From assembly GCA_945861225.1 (NCBI GenBank), contig CAMATU010000015.1, positions 1 through 36,311 of the forward strand: a stretch of DNA of 36,311 bases, read 5' to 3'. The DNA is from Klebsiella pneumoniae. Lineage in GTDB: Bacteria > Pseudomonadota > Gammaproteobacteria > Ga0077536. A program made the translations under genes and the position numbers. Shown here in pieces: positions 17,624 to 26,755 of the stretch. Positions within the stretch are counted from its first letter, which is position 1, and the number at the start of each line of letters is the position of its first letter. The notes under the pieces were generated by a model, which saw nothing but the letters and a program-made list of their open reading frames with translations, did not search any database and was not told the origin of the DNA.

Positions 17624-18199
17624 ATGGTTTCAAACGAAATTCAGTTGGCCGAAATGGCAGGTTGGCGTGCGCTATTGACCGAAGCCCAACATGTGGCGCG
17701 GATTTATTTGGCACCTGCCATCGAAGATTATCTGCTGCGTCTGCTCTACCAGGCTGTTGGCCAGCCCGGCGGTCGGCTCGAAGATGATGCGCAGGCGTTT
17801 GTGGAACGTCTTGCCGAGCGGCGCCAAAACGCCGCGCACGAACTGCTCGCAGTAGGCGATGAAAGTCTGCTCTATGCCGGGCTCTTTCCCGAGCAGGTGA
17901 TCCGCAAAGGGATTCCGATTACCTACTTCGTGCAAGTCGGCGTAAACGCTTATCGGGAGTTCGCCGGGACGCAATCCGCGACCCCTGCAAGCGTCATTTA
18001 CGCGACCCTCGCAAACCAGTTTGTGGACTTGCTCGATGTGTTACATACCCTGCGCGAACTCCAGCAGGACACGCCATGCATCGATCCGATGAACGCCTAT
18101 CAACTATGGCGTGAAGTAGGAAGTTCCCATGCGTGGCAGGTGCTACGACAAATTACTTCGGCCTCGCCAAGCTTCTACGCGACTAACGTGCGGCACTGA
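17624..18199 (+). CDS. Conserved hypothetical protein, predicted all-helical
   Basis: A 191-residue protein I cannot assign to a named family. It has no signal peptide or membrane segment. It is rich in Ala, Leu, Glu and Gln and looks all-alpha, with a central block LLYAGLFPEQVIRKGI followed by YFVQVGVNAYREFA that resembles conserved hypothetical proteins in other gammaproteobacteria. The start is supported by AAGGTGAG about 8 nt upstream. It is divergent from the F420-family gene and convergent with the DUF4340 gene, whose stop is only one base away, so no terminator separates them. Nothing in the context fixes its role. Confidence 0.75.
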   Translation: MVSNEIQLAEMAGWRALLTEAQHVARIYLAPAIEDYLLRLLYQAVGQPGGRLEDDAQAFVERLAERRQNAAHELLAVGDESLLYAGLFPEQVIRKGIPITYFVQVGVNAYREFAGTQSATPASVIYATLANQFVDLLDVLHTLRELQQDTPCIDPMNAYQLWREVGSSHAWQVLRQITSASPSFYATNVRH

Positions 18200-18200
18200 T

Positions 18201-19349
18201 CTACTTCTTAGCGCTGGCGCCGGTCTCTCCTGGTGGCGCTTTCTTCTTGATTAAGTCCGCGAGCTTTTTCTCGAATAGGCGCGATTTGTAGTCAGGCAGC
18301 ACATAGGCCCAGCCCTTGACTCGCGCATTCAGCGTGACAACTTCTTGCGCCACCTCAGTGGCCGATTTCAGTGGCGCGGGCACCGGGGCAGCAGGTGAGG
18401 ATGGCGCGATGGGGGTTTTCTCGGCTGGCGCGGAGGCCGGCGGCGGAGTCACCACTATCGAAGGTGTGTGCGCGAACTCAAAAGTCATATATGCAGCGTC
18501 TTCGAATTTGAATTGTGCAATCTTGGCGGTGATCCCATCGAAGGTCTCGACTGTCGCGGTGGCCACTGGGGTCAGCGCGGCGAGCTTACTCGCGAGGGCG
18601 ACTTTCTCGAATTTGGCATCCAGCAACAAGCCGCCCATGCTCGACACCGTGGCGCGCGCGCGAACCTCGAAACCTTCCGGCACGTTTTCCAAGGTGTACA
18701 GCTGAATTTCAGGGCGGGCCTTGCTCACCACGATGGCGGGTCCGCCGGCAGACTGAAAGATGACTTGGCGCACGCGTTCCACAGGGAGATTCACCACCGC
18801 CGGATCAAGCCATTCGGTCGGCTTGCTGCCAAAAGATAACGCACCTTCCACTAAGTAGGCGCTGGCCTCCCCGGCGCGGCGCACATAGTGCCCCGGCGGA
18901 TTCATGGCGCGTGCGGGGCGCTCCTTCCCGACTAGCAAATCCACGGCCGTGCTTCCGCTTTGCGTCAGCACCTTGACAGCGCGCGACGTTGCGCCGGGGG
19001 TTGTCAGGTCTTCGACGCCGAGCTGCGGATATTTCTCGGGTTTGCTGGTTTTGGTCTCCAGAATCTTTAACGATGCGAGCTGCACCAGCAGTTGCTTGAT
19101 CGTGGCCACTTGCGCGGGATAGCCATCGAATTCCTTGACCCGCCATTGGTCACCCTCATGCACCACCGTCACTGCATCGGTCGCAGCGCGGATCACAATC
19201 TGTTGCGAATCGTTGAGCTGATCGATGAGGCCAGGATAAAGCGCTGCGGTGGCGAATTCAGTCGTCGGTGCTTTATGTTGCGTGACTTGCCAGGCGCCAG
19301 CCGCGACCAGCGTGGCGATGGCGAGCGCGATGAAATTGCGGGACTTCAT
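18201..19349 (-). CDS. DUF4340 domain-containing protein of a GldG-type ABC system
   Basis: A 382-residue predicted periplasmic protein held by one N-terminal membrane anchor (about 5-20). The DUF4340 domain follows, with the recurring EGDQWRVKEFDGYPAQ and LVGKERPA-type segments; a Pro/Ala-rich linker lies at about 302-330 and a Lys-rich tail closes the protein. DUF4340 proteins are regularly encoded after GldG-like genes, as here, 15 bp downstream. The biochemical role is unknown; a substrate-binding or periplasmic adaptor function is plausible by position only. It is the last gene of the four-gene operon. Confidence 0.85.
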   Translation of the reverse strand: MKSRNFIALAIATLVAAGAWQVTQHKAPTTEFATAALYPGLIDQLNDSQQIVIRAATDAVTVVHEGDQWRVKEFDGYPAQVATIKQLLVQLASLKILETKTSKPEKYPQLGVEDLTTPGATSRAVKVLTQSGSTAVDLLVGKERPARAMNPPGHYVRRAGEASAYLVEGALSFGSKPTEWLDPAVVNLPVERVRQVIFQSAGGPAIVVSKARPEIQLYTLENVPEGFEVRARATVSSMGGLLLDAKFEKVALASKLAALTPVATATVETFDGITAKIAQFKFEDAAYMTFEFAHTPSIVVTPPPASAPAEKTPIAPSSPAAPVPAPLKSATEVAQEVVTLNARVKGWAYVLPDYKSRLFEKKLADLIKKKAPPGETGASAKK

Positions 19350-19364
19350 GGTGGACTCCAGCGC

Positions 19365-21251
19365 TTAAGCGCGGCGCGTGCGCAAGAGGGCCGCGCCGAT
19401 CGCGAACAGCGAGAGCAGCAGCGGAATGGCGCCGATGTTCAGGAATTTCAGTCGCGTTCCCAGCCGCTCGATATTTTTCTGCAAGTCATGCTGGACTGCG
19501 CGCAATTGCTTGCGGGTTTTGAGTTGCTCGCCGCGAAACAATTCGATTTCTTTGCGTTGCGCAGGACTCAGCAAGGCGTCCCCGCCACCTTCAGGCTTGG
19601 TCTGCAATTCCTGGAGTTTCGTTTCAGTCTCTTTGAGGGTCGCGCGCAGCGCCTGTTCCTGATCGCGGTATGCGGTCTCCGCTTCACGTTGAATCTCCGC
19701 CACCACCTTGAACGGCCGTGAATATTCGCCGCGGCTGCGTAAGCTGATCAAATCGTCATTGCCACCGAGATTATCCACCGCATTGATCAGAAAGTCGGCG
19801 TTATTTGCAAACGGATTCGGCACGCGCATGTCGAGGAAGCGCTCCATCCGTACCCAGAAGCGGTCGGCCAGGATGTCGGTGTCTGCCACTACGATGAGAT
19901 TGACGGGCTTGGTTGAGGATTGCAGATGGGCCGGGTTGCCCGGAGCGGGTTTTTCTTTCTCAGCTGGTTGCTGATCCAGGGGCGCGCCGTCTGGAAAGGC
20001 GCTATCCACATTGCCGGCGATGCGTGCCGCCAAGGTCAGATTCGCTTTATCCGCCTTGAAGCTCTTCAGCATGCCGGCCGGATCACGCACGAACATCACT
20101 GCATCACGCGACACCAGCCCGGACTTGGCACCCGTGGTGAGTAGCGGCGTAAAGGTGGTTTTCGCATCCTTGGTCGCTTCCAACACACCCGCACTGCCGA
20201 CATTGACCGATTTCAATTGATTGGTAATGAAATCGTCGTGATTCAGGTGCGATCCCGTGAGTTGCAGCCAGGGCAGATAGTTCACTTCCTGCGGGCCGCG
20301 TTCGCCATTCACGGAGACGCGCACGGCGGCTTCAAGATCGCCCGCGACTTGATCGGGAGCCATGCTGATCCCCCACTTCGCAAAGAGTTCCGGCAGACTG
20401 GAATCAATTTTCGGCATCACCATCGGATTGTTCGGATCGCGTTCTGGGCGATCTTCTTCCGCCATCGGATCGACAAAAATGATCGCTTTGCCACCGCCAA
20501 GGATGAATTGATCCAAGGCGTACAGCGTCTTGCGCGGCAGATCCTTCGGATGGATCACGAGCAAAGTGTCGATATCAGCTTCGATTTTGGTGAGATCACG
20601 CGTCAGAGGTTTGAGCTCAAAGAGTTCCTTGAGCAGCTCGAAACTCGCCCATGCGCTGCCGGGTTCACCGGTCTCCGGATTCGGGCTGCCAGCCAGCACC
20701 GGCAGATCGCTGAGCACGCCGATCACGCGTTTCTTGGGATTGGCGAGCGTGTAGATGAGCTTAGTGACTTCGTATTCGAGCGCGCCTTCACGTTCCGGGT
20801 TGAGGTATGCGAGGGGGATTTCTTGATCGGTCGCATTGGTGCCAACCAGGCCGAGATACCCCATGTCGCCGTTCGCACTGATCGGTAATTGCTGGATTCC
20901 GTAGCCGACCGCCTGATCCTCCGCCTCGGAGAACGGCTCGGGCTCGATGACCTGCAGCCGAAGCATGCCCTTACTGGCAGCCACATACTCTTCCAGTAAG
21001 TCGCGCACGCGCTTTCCATAGGTTAGGAACTGCGGGATCTCAGCAAACTGTTTAGCTGAAAAATACAGGCGGAGCGTGACCGGTTCGTCGAGGCGACTGA
21101 CAATATTGCGGCTGCCAGCAGACAGCGTGAAAAGCTTGTTGCTGGTTAAATCGAGCCGCTGTCCGGTGAGGGTTTCATTGGCGATGATATTGACGCCAAT
21201 GAACAGCGCGAGCGCCACCAGGAAGCTGTAAGTAACTTGAGTGCGATTCAT
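19365..21251 (-). CDS. GldG-like ABC transporter auxiliary protein
   Basis: A 628-residue membrane-anchored protein. A first hydrophobic segment (about 9-25) leads into a large extracytoplasmic region typical of the GldG/ABC-auxiliary family, with the VTLRLYFSAKQFAEIPQF region and FVDPMAEEDRPE. A charged coiled-coil stretch runs at about 530-595, and a second membrane segment lies at about 602-620 just before the RTRRA end. In Flavobacterium GldA, GldF and GldG were linked to gliding; this organism shows no other gliding gene in the window. It starts 2 bp after the permease stop, so the products are likely made together as one complex. Confidence 0.88.
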   Translation of the reverse strand: MNRTQVTYSFLVALALFIGVNIIANETLTGQRLDLTSNKLFTLSAGSRNIVSRLDEPVTLRLYFSAKQFAEIPQFLTYGKRVRDLLEEYVAASKGMLRLQVIEPEPFSEAEDQAVGYGIQQLPISANGDMGYLGLVGTNATDQEIPLAYLNPEREGALEYEVTKLIYTLANPKKRVIGVLSDLPVLAGSPNPETGEPGSAWASFELLKELFELKPLTRDLTKIEADIDTLLVIHPKDLPRKTLYALDQFILGGGKAIIFVDPMAEEDRPERDPNNPMVMPKIDSSLPELFAKWGISMAPDQVAGDLEAAVRVSVNGERGPQEVNYLPWLQLTGSHLNHDDFITNQLKSVNVGSAGVLEATKDAKTTFTPLLTTGAKSGLVSRDAVMFVRDPAGMLKSFKADKANLTLAARIAGNVDSAFPDGAPLDQQPAEKEKPAPGNPAHLQSSTKPVNLIVVADTDILADRFWVRMERFLDMRVPNPFANNADFLINAVDNLGGNDDLISLRSRGEYSRPFKVVAEIQREAETAYRDQEQALRATLKETETKLQELQTKPEGGGDALLSPAQRKEIELFRGEQLKTRKQLRAVQHDLQKNIERLGTRLKFLNIGAIPLLLSLFAIGAALLRTRRA

Positions 21252-21253
21252 GA

Positions 21254-21988
21254 TTAGCTGCTCTTCTTGGCGTCGATTGCCAACATATTTACATACAGGA
21301 AAAACCCGATCAGCGAAGCAAAGAAAACAATATCGCGCAGATCGATAACGCCCTTCTCAATCGAGCTGGCATGCGTCAAAAAGCTGAACGAACTGATGGT
21401 GTCGACGATTACTGCGGGTGCCCAGGCCCGAAAGAAATCGAGCACGATGGGAAAGCCACTGAGGTTGAATGCAAAGCAGATTACGAAGCTGATCACGAAC
21501 GCGATCACCTGGTTCTTGGTCAGCGCAGAAACACACGAGCCGATAGCGAGGAAGCCACCCGCCATCAGGAGGCTGCCGATATAACCAGCGGCGATCACCG
21601 TGTTATCGGGATCACCGAGATAGTTGACCGTCAGCCACAGCGGAAAAGTCAGCGCCAACGCGAGGGCGGTGAACAACCAGGCGGCGAGAAATTTGCCGAG
21701 CACCGCGTCCGCTAGCGAGATTGGCAAGGTCATCAACAATTCAATCGTGCCGGACTTTCGCTCCTCCGACCACAGCCGCATCGAAATGGCCGGAATCAGC
21801 AGCATGTACAGCCAGGGCAGGTAGCGGAAGAAGGGCTCGAGATCGGCCTGGTTCCGTTCGTAGAAGCCGCCGACATAGAACGTGAAGATGCCGGTGAGGA
21901 ACAAAAAAATCACGATAAACACGTAGGCCACGGGGGTCGCGAAATAGCCGCGAAATTCGCGGCGCATTAAGGTCATGACGCGGTTCAT
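21254..21988 (-). CDS. ABC transporter permease, ABC-2 type (GldF-like)
   Basis: A 244-residue integral membrane protein with about six hydrophobic segments. It opens MTLMRREFRGYFATPVAYVFI, the usual start of ABC-2/NosY/GldF permeases, and contains the RLWSEERKSGTIELLMTLPIS motif characteristic of that family in the cytoplasmic loop after TM2. Its ATG overlaps the ATPase stop by 4 bp. Small permeases of this type pair with one ATPase; the substrate is not deducible. It ends 2 bp before the GldG-like gene. Confidence 0.92.
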   Translation of the reverse strand: MNRVMTLMRREFRGYFATPVAYVFIVIFLFLTGIFTFYVGGFYERNQADLEPFFRYLPWLYMLLIPAISMRLWSEERKSGTIELLMTLPISLADAVLGKFLAAWLFTALALALTFPLWLTVNYLGDPDNTVIAAGYIGSLLMAGGFLAIGSCVSALTKNQVIAFVISFVICFAFNLSGFPIVLDFFRAWAPAVIVDTISSFSFLTHASSIEKGVIDLRDIVFFASLIGFFLYVNMLAIDAKKSS

Positions 21989-22956
21989 GAGCGATGTCCT
22001 TCTGGCGTGCTGGCGGCACCGGTGGTGATCGAACGGAAGACTTCATCGAGATGCCCGCCTTCGACGAACATCTCCTGCACCGGCCAATGTTGTGCCTGGG
22101 CGGCCTGTTGAATCGTTGCGAATAGGCTCTGACCATCCCGCGCAAGCGCGGTGAGGCGCGTGGTTTCAGGCCTTGGCCGGGTGATTTCAACCTCGGCCAC
22201 CTGTGGCAGCGCACTCAAGGCGGCGGAAATTGTCGTTGCCAGTGGCGATGCCACCGTGACGGTCACGGCATTGTGATAGCGCGAACGGGCTTCGAGTTCG
22301 GGCGGTGTGCCGGTGAACAGCAAACGGCCGTTGGCGATGATCACGGCGCGCGAACAGACTGCGTCCACTTCTTCGAGAATATGGGTGGAAATGATGATCC
22401 CCTTGTTAGGCGCCATCTCCTTGATCAACGCGCGCACCTCGTGTTTCTGATTCGGATCGAGCCCATCGGTCGGCTCATCCATGATCAAAATTTCTGGGTC
22501 GTGAAGAATCGCCTGCGCCAAGCCCACCCGCCGTTTGAAACCTTTCGATAAAGTCTCGATGGTCTGATTCAGCACGCCTTCCAAATGTATCTTGGCGACT
22601 ACCTCACGAATTCGCGCAGCTTTGACAGTAGCGCCCATGCCCCGGATGTCACCGATGAAATCGAGAAAAGTAGCGGGCGTCATTTCGCTGTAGGCCGGGG
22701 CACCCTCGGGCAGGTAGCCGATGCGCGCTTTGGCCGCGATGGGGTCCTCTGCTAAAGCGCGACCGCAGATCTTGATGGTGCCGCTGGTTGGGGCCAGGAA
22801 ACCGGTGATCATTTTCATGGTGGTCGATTTGCCAGCGCCGTTCGGCCCCAGAAATCCCAGTACTTCACCGCGGCCAATGGTCAGTGATACCCCATCCACT
22901 GCGACAAGGTTGCCGAATTGCTTGCGCAGATTCGCCACCTCGATCAGGTTCTCCAT
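21985..22956 (-). CDS. ABC transporter ATP-binding protein (GldA/NosF-like)
   Basis: A 323-residue ABC ATPase. Walker A GPNGAGKST is at 37-45, the signature is LSKGF in place of LSGGQ, Walker B ILIMDEP is followed by TDGLDPNQ, and the switch histidine lies in ISTHILEEV. A C-terminal extension of about 100 residues resembles the DUF4162-like region of drug/NosF-type ATPases. The start at 22956 (MENLIEV) has an AGGAAA ribosome site upstream; the frame also extends to 22995, but that adds a basic, non-family N terminus. It is the first gene of the - strand operon ATPase-permease-GldG-DUF4340 and is divergent from mnmG. Confidence 0.93.
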   Translation of the reverse strand: MENLIEVANLRKQFGNLVAVDGVSLTIGRGEVLGFLGPNGAGKSTTMKMITGFLAPTSGTIKICGRALAEDPIAAKARIGYLPEGAPAYSEMTPATFLDFIGDIRGMGATVKAARIREVVAKIHLEGVLNQTIETLSKGFKRRVGLAQAILHDPEILIMDEPTDGLDPNQKHEVRALIKEMAPNKGIIISTHILEEVDAVCSRAVIIANGRLLFTGTPPELEARSRYHNAVTVTVASPLATTISAALSALPQVAEVEITRPRPETTRLTALARDGQSLFATIQQAAQAQHWPVQEMFVEGGHLDEVFRSITTGAASTPEGHRS

Positions 22957-23296
22957 GCGGTGTTTCCTTTTTTGAATGACTCTATATCCCGGCATCCGGG
23001 GTGGTTGACGGGGCGCGCTGGTTCCTTCTGCGCGCAGACGCGATGCCGCGCGCGATGGTTGGAACCTCAGGCCGCGCGCAATTTTTCACAGCGCTTCTAA
23101 CCCGTCAACCCTGCGCTAATGACTCTCGCAGGAGCGAAAAGTTTCGTCGGCCACGGTGCGCCACCTGCCCGGTGATAGCCAGCAGCCGCTGCTGCAGCGG
23201 CTCAATAAAGGAGATCTGCGCAGCAACAGTTGGTCGGAACACGCGTGCCGGTTATCCTTGCGCGCCCTGCACCCAGCACAACAAGGCGACACCCGC
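22957..23296. other. 340-bp divergent spacer with inverted repeats (ABC operon / mnmG)
   Basis: No convincing gene lies here. A 10-bp perfect inverted repeat (GGTTGACGGG at 23003-23012, CCCGTCAACC at 23101-23110) encloses 88 nt that hold a second pair, GGTTCC (23020-23025) / GGAACC (23061-23066), and a CTGCGCGCAG palindrome. A separate 8-bp hairpin with a 3-nt loop lies at 23184-23202 (AGCCGCTG / CAGCGGCT). The spacer should carry promoters for both directions. It is GC-rich, has no AT-rich unwinding stretch and no cluster of DnaA boxes, so it does not look like oriC, although oriC lies next to mnmG in E. coli. Confidence 0.6.
23003..23110 (+). ncRNA. Candidate structured RNA or leader upstream of mnmG
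   Basis: The 10-bp closing stem (23003-23012 with 23101-23110) and the internal GGTTCC/GGAACC stem suggest a multi-helix RNA of about 108 nt. It does not look like tRNA, 6S, tmRNA or a named riboswitch. It could be a leader element, a small RNA transcribed from either strand, or the scar of an intergenic palindrome. No promoter or terminator was identified, so confidence is low. Confidence 0.28.
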
Positions 23297-25186
23297 ATGC
23301 GTTATCCCGAGTCCTTCGAGGTCATTGTGGTGGGCGGCGGCCACGCCGGCACCGAAGCTGCACTCGCCAGCGCGCGCATGGGTGCGCGTACCTTGTTGCT
23401 GACACACAGCATCGAGACCCTGGGTGCGATGTCGTGTAATCCCGCGATTGGCGGGATTGGCAAAGGACACCTGGTGCGCGAAATTGACGCACTCGGCGGC
23501 ATTATGGCGGTGGCGGCCGACCATTGCGGTATTCACTTTCGACGGCTCAATGCCAGCAAGGGGCCGGCGGTACGCGCGACTCGTGCGCAGATCGATCGCG
23601 CGCTTTACCGCACGTACATCCGACACGCGCTGGAAACGCAGCCGAATCTGTCCCTGTTCCAACAGGCGGTGGACGACTTGCTGGTCGAAGGCGATGCCGT
23701 GCGTGGCGTGGTAACCCAGATGGGGCTGATCTTTGAAGCGCCTACGGTGGTGCTCACGGTCGGGACTTTCCTCGGCGGTCTGGTGCACATCGGGGACGCG
23801 CAATTTCCCGCCGGACGCGCTGGGGAGACGCCCGCTAATCGCCTATCTCAGCAATTGCGTGAACGCCAGCTGCCGGTCGGTCGCTTGAAAACCGGCACCC
23901 CACCACGGATCGACGGGACGACGATTGATTACCGCGCGCTGGAGGCCCAGGCGGGCGACACACCGGTACCGGTGTTCTCCTTCCTTGGCCACGCCGAGCA
24001 GCATCCCGCGCAGACCGTGTGCCACATCACGCACACCAACGAACGCACCCACGAGATCATTCGCCGGGGGATTGATCGTTCGCCGATGTACAACGGTCAG
24101 ATCGAGAGCACTGGCCCGCGTTACTGTCCGTCAGTCGAAGACAAGGTGATGCGCTTTGCAGATCGTACGGCCCATCAGATCTTCATCGAACCAGAAGGAC
24201 TTGGCACGCGCGAAGTGTATCCAAACGGCATCTCGACCAGTCTGCCCTTCGACATCCAATGGGAGTTGGTGCGTTCGATCAAGGGCTTCGAAGCGGCGCA
24301 CCTCACGCGTCCGGGCTACGCGATCGAATACGATTATTTCGATCCTCGCGAAATCACACCGTGGCTGGAAACCAAGGCAATCCAGGGGCTGTTTTTTGCG
24401 GGCCAGATCAATGGCACGACGGGCTACGAAGAAGCTGCGGCGCAAGGCCTGGTGGCGGGGATTAATGCCGCGCGGAGAGTGCAGGCGCAGGCGCCGTGGT
24501 ATCCGCAGCGTCACGAGGCGTATATCGGCGTGTTGATTGACGATCTGGTGACGCGCGGCACCAGCGAACCGTATCGCATGTTCACGAGCCGCGCGGAGTA
24601 TCGCCTGCGCTTGCGCGAGGACAATGCGGATCTGCGTCTCACGGAACAGGGCCGCGCATTGGGGCTAATCGACGATCTCCGCTGGGCGCAGTTTGAAGAG
24701 AAGCGGCAGTCTTTCGAAACTGAGCAAACCCGTCTGGATACGACCTGGATGACCCCCGAGCGCTTGCCGGAAGCGTTGGCGGTGCCAATTCTGGGGCAGG
24801 CGCTGCGCAAGGAGCAGAGTCTCGCTGATTTACTCCGCCGACCGGAACTCGACTACCCCACATTAATGCGGCTACCGGGCGCGGGGCCGGGCGTTGCGGC
24901 GCCGGCCGTGATCGAGCAGCTGGAAATTCATGCGCGCTACTGTGGCTATTTCGCGCGTCAGGATGAAGAAATTGCGCGCGCGAAGCGCCATGAAGACACT
25001 TGTTTGCCCGGTGACTTCGACTATCGCGCAGTGCACGGCTTATCGAATGAGATTGTGGCAAAGCTGACCAGTTATCGGCCGCATACTGTGGGTCAGGCGA
25101 CGCGCATCTCCGGGATCACGCCGGCCGCAATTTCGCTGCTGTTGGTGCATCTCAAGCGACAATCGTTACGCGCTGCGCACGGATAG
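23297..25186 (+). CDS. mnmG: tRNA uridine-5-carboxymethylaminomethyl modification enzyme MnmG
   Basis: A 629-residue FAD protein, identical in length to E. coli MnmG (GidA). With MnmE it installs the cmnm5 group on wobble U34 of several tRNAs. The FAD site [12 protein letters not shown] is at 11-22, followed by the conserved [22 protein letters not shown] segment and GTFLGG. The C-terminal helical domain for tRNA/MnmE binding is complete. The start at 23297 is chosen for its family-matching N terminus and the AAGGCG about 8 nt upstream; the frame stays open to 23156 but with no recognised sequence. It is the first gene of mnmG-rsmG-parA-parB. Confidence 0.97.
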   Translation: MRYPESFEVIVVGGGHAGTEAALASARMGARTLLLTHSIETLGAMSCNPAIGGIGKGHLVREIDALGGIMAVAADHCGIHFRRLNASKGPAVRATRAQIDRALYRTYIRHALETQPNLSLFQQAVDDLLVEGDAVRGVVTQMGLIFEAPTVVLTVGTFLGGLVHIGDAQFPAGRAGETPANRLSQQLRERQLPVGRLKTGTPPRIDGTTIDYRALEAQAGDTPVPVFSFLGHAEQHPAQTVCHITHTNERTHEIIRRGIDRSPMYNGQIESTGPRYCPSVEDKVMRFADRTAHQIFIEPEGLGTREVYPNGISTSLPFDIQWELVRSIKGFEAAHLTRPGYAIEYDYFDPREITPWLETKAIQGLFFAGQINGTTGYEEAAAQGLVAGINAARRVQAQAPWYPQRHEAYIGVLIDDLVTRGTSEPYRMFTSRAEYRLRLREDNADLRLTEQGRALGLIDDLRWAQFEEKRQSFETEQTRLDTTWMTPERLPEALAVPILGQALRKEQSLADLLRRPELDYPTLMRLPGAGPGVAAPAVIEQLEIHARYCGYFARQDEEIARAKRHEDTCLPGDFDYRAVHGLSNEIVAKLTSYRPHTVGQATRISGITPAAISLLLVHLKRQSLRAAHG

Positions 25187-25840
25187 TTGAGCGCCGTGGT
25201 GCTGAATGATGCTATTCGCGCGGCTGCCCACACGCTCGCGTTCCCGCTCTCGTGCGCCCAAGAGACACTGCTCGCGCGGTACGTTGAGTTAGTGTTCAAG
25301 TGGAACCGGATCACGAACCTGATTGGGGTTGCGGAGCCAGCTGAGTTTATCGCGAAGCACCTCACGGACTGCCTATCAATAGCGCCTTTTGTAGTAGGCG
25401 ATACGTTGGTTGATGTCGGCAGTGGTGCCGGGCTGCCGGGCATGGTACTCGCTTGTGTGCAGCCCGAACTTTTTGTGTACCTGCTTGAGCCACGGGCCAA
25501 ACGCGCGCGCTTTCTCGAACATGCCCGCATTGCGCTAGCGTTGCCCAATGTGGAAGTCGTGACGGCCCGCGTGGAGGCCTGGCAGCCACCGCGCCGAGTC
25601 GCGACGATAATCTGCCGAGCGTTCGGCTCAGTGCAGGAATTTGTGCGTGCCACGACCACGCTGCAGTCGCCCGGGTGTCGTCTGTTGGCCATGAAGGGCC
25701 AGGATCCCACGCGCGAACTGGTTGGTCTCGCGACGAATGATTTTAATTGCACGGTGCACCCGCTGAAGGTACCCGGTTGGCGCACGCGACACTTGGTGAT
25801 GCTGGAGCACACACGCCAGCAGGTGGCCAGCGAGCACTAG
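25187..25840 (+). CDS. rsmG: 16S rRNA (guanine-N7)-methyltransferase RsmG
   Basis: About 217 residues (207 in E. coli). It transfers a methyl group from S-adenosylmethionine to N7 of G527 of 16S rRNA. The SAM-binding motif is LVDVGSGAGLPGMVL, the family motif FKWNRITNLIG precedes it, and the conserved AFGSVQEF region follows. There is no ATG near the start. A TTG at 25187, directly after the mnmG stop and behind GGATAG, is used; GTG at 25196 or 25199 are alternatives. Direct abutment suggests coupling to mnmG. Confidence 0.93.
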   Translation: MSAVVLNDAIRAAAHTLAFPLSCAQETLLARYVELVFKWNRITNLIGVAEPAEFIAKHLTDCLSIAPFVVGDTLVDVGSGAGLPGMVLACVQPELFVYLLEPRAKRARFLEHARIALALPNVEVVTARVEAWQPPRRVATIICRAFGSVQEFVRATTTLQSPGCRLLAMKGQDPTRELVGLATNDFNCTVHPLKVPGWRTRHLVMLEHTRQQVASEH

Positions 25841-25947
25841 CTGCGCCCGGCTTTATGCCATAATCCATTGATGCGCGTGGTTGCTCGTACCAGCACACCG
25901 CCACGCTCGACTGTACTCCAAAAAAAGCACATAGCCCGGAATCCCGC

Positions 25948-26736
25948 ATGGCCAAGGTATTTGCGATAGCCAACCAAAAAGGTGGGGTGGGGAAAACCAC
26001 CACCAGCGTGAACTTGGCGGCGTCGTTGGCGGCGACCAAGCGCTCGGTATTGCTGGTTGACCTCGATCCCCAAGGCAATGCGACGATGGGCAGCGGAATC
26101 GAAAAGCGCAGTCTCAAACTCTCCAGTTACGACGTACTCCTCAACGGTGTGGCGGTGGCGGACGCGCGCTGTAGGGCGCTCGATGCCGGCTACGACATGC
26201 TGCCAGCGAATGGCGATCTGACGGGCGCGGAAGTGGGCCTGCTCGATGAACTCGGCCGCGAGCTCCGCCTGCGCGCGGCGCTGGAACCGATGCAAGCCGA
26301 ATACGCCTACATCATCATCGACTGTCCGCCGGCGTTGAATATGCTGACGGTTAATGCCTTAGTGGCCGCAGATGCCGTGATCATCCCGACGCAATGCGAG
26401 TATTTTGCGCTGGAGGGCATTTCGGCGCTCCTCGAAACTATCGAGAAGATTCGCAAAATCCTGAACCCCAAGCTGCGTATTGAAGGCTTGCTCCGCACCA
26501 TGTTCGATCCGCGCAACAATCTCGCGAATCAGGTTTCACAGCAACTCCTCCAACATTTCGGCGAAAAAGTTTATCGCACCATCATTCCGCGCAATGTGCG
26601 CTTGGCCGAAGCACCAAGCCATGGCCTCCCGGCGCTGCTGTATGACAAATCTTCGAGTGGTGCGATGGCCTATCTGGCGTTGGCCGGTGAGATGTTGCGG
26701 CGTGACGACGCGCAACTTGCAGCGCTCGCGAACTAG
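25948..26736 (+). CDS. parA: Chromosome partitioning ATPase ParA (Soj family)
   Basis: A 262-residue deviant Walker-type ATPase. The motif KGGVGKTTT is at 11-19 with signature Lys11, and Walker A' DLDPQGN and Walker B IIIDCPP follow. It binds DNA nonspecifically as an ATP dimer and is stimulated by ParB to move parS-bound origins. Its short N terminus without a helix-turn-helix marks the chromosomal rather than plasmid class. A CATAAT hexamer at 25859-25864 in the 107-bp spacer could be a -10 box, but no good -35 accompanies it. parB follows after 19 bp. Confidence 0.96.
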   Translation: MAKVFAIANQKGGVGKTTTSVNLAASLAATKRSVLLVDLDPQGNATMGSGIEKRSLKLSSYDVLLNGVAVADARCRALDAGYDMLPANGDLTGAEVGLLDELGRELRLRAALEPMQAEYAYIIIDCPPALNMLTVNALVAADAVIIPTQCEYFALEGISALLETIEKIRKILNPKLRIEGLLRTMFDPRNNLANQVSQQLLQHFGEKVYRTIIPRNVRLAEAPSHGLPALLYDKSSSGAMAYLALAGEMLRRDDAQLAALAN

Positions 26737-26755
26737 GTTCAAACAGGATAATAAC

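Noticed and set aside
19092..19721. Open + strand frame of 209 codons opposite the DUF4340 and GldG genes
   Set aside because: No ribosome site and no recognisable family; it crosses the boundary of two well-supported - strand genes. The same applies to the + strand frame at 20217-20888.
22957..23296. Possible oriC upstream of mnmG, by analogy with E. coli
   Set aside because: No AT-rich unwinding region and no cluster of TTATCCACA-type boxes; only isolated partial matches (for example TTTTTCACA near 23081 and TTATCCTTG near 23249).
25286..25302. parS-like string TGTTCAAGTGGAAC in rsmG
   Set aside because: The half-sites are one base too close together and the stretch encodes the conserved FKWNRI motif of RsmG.
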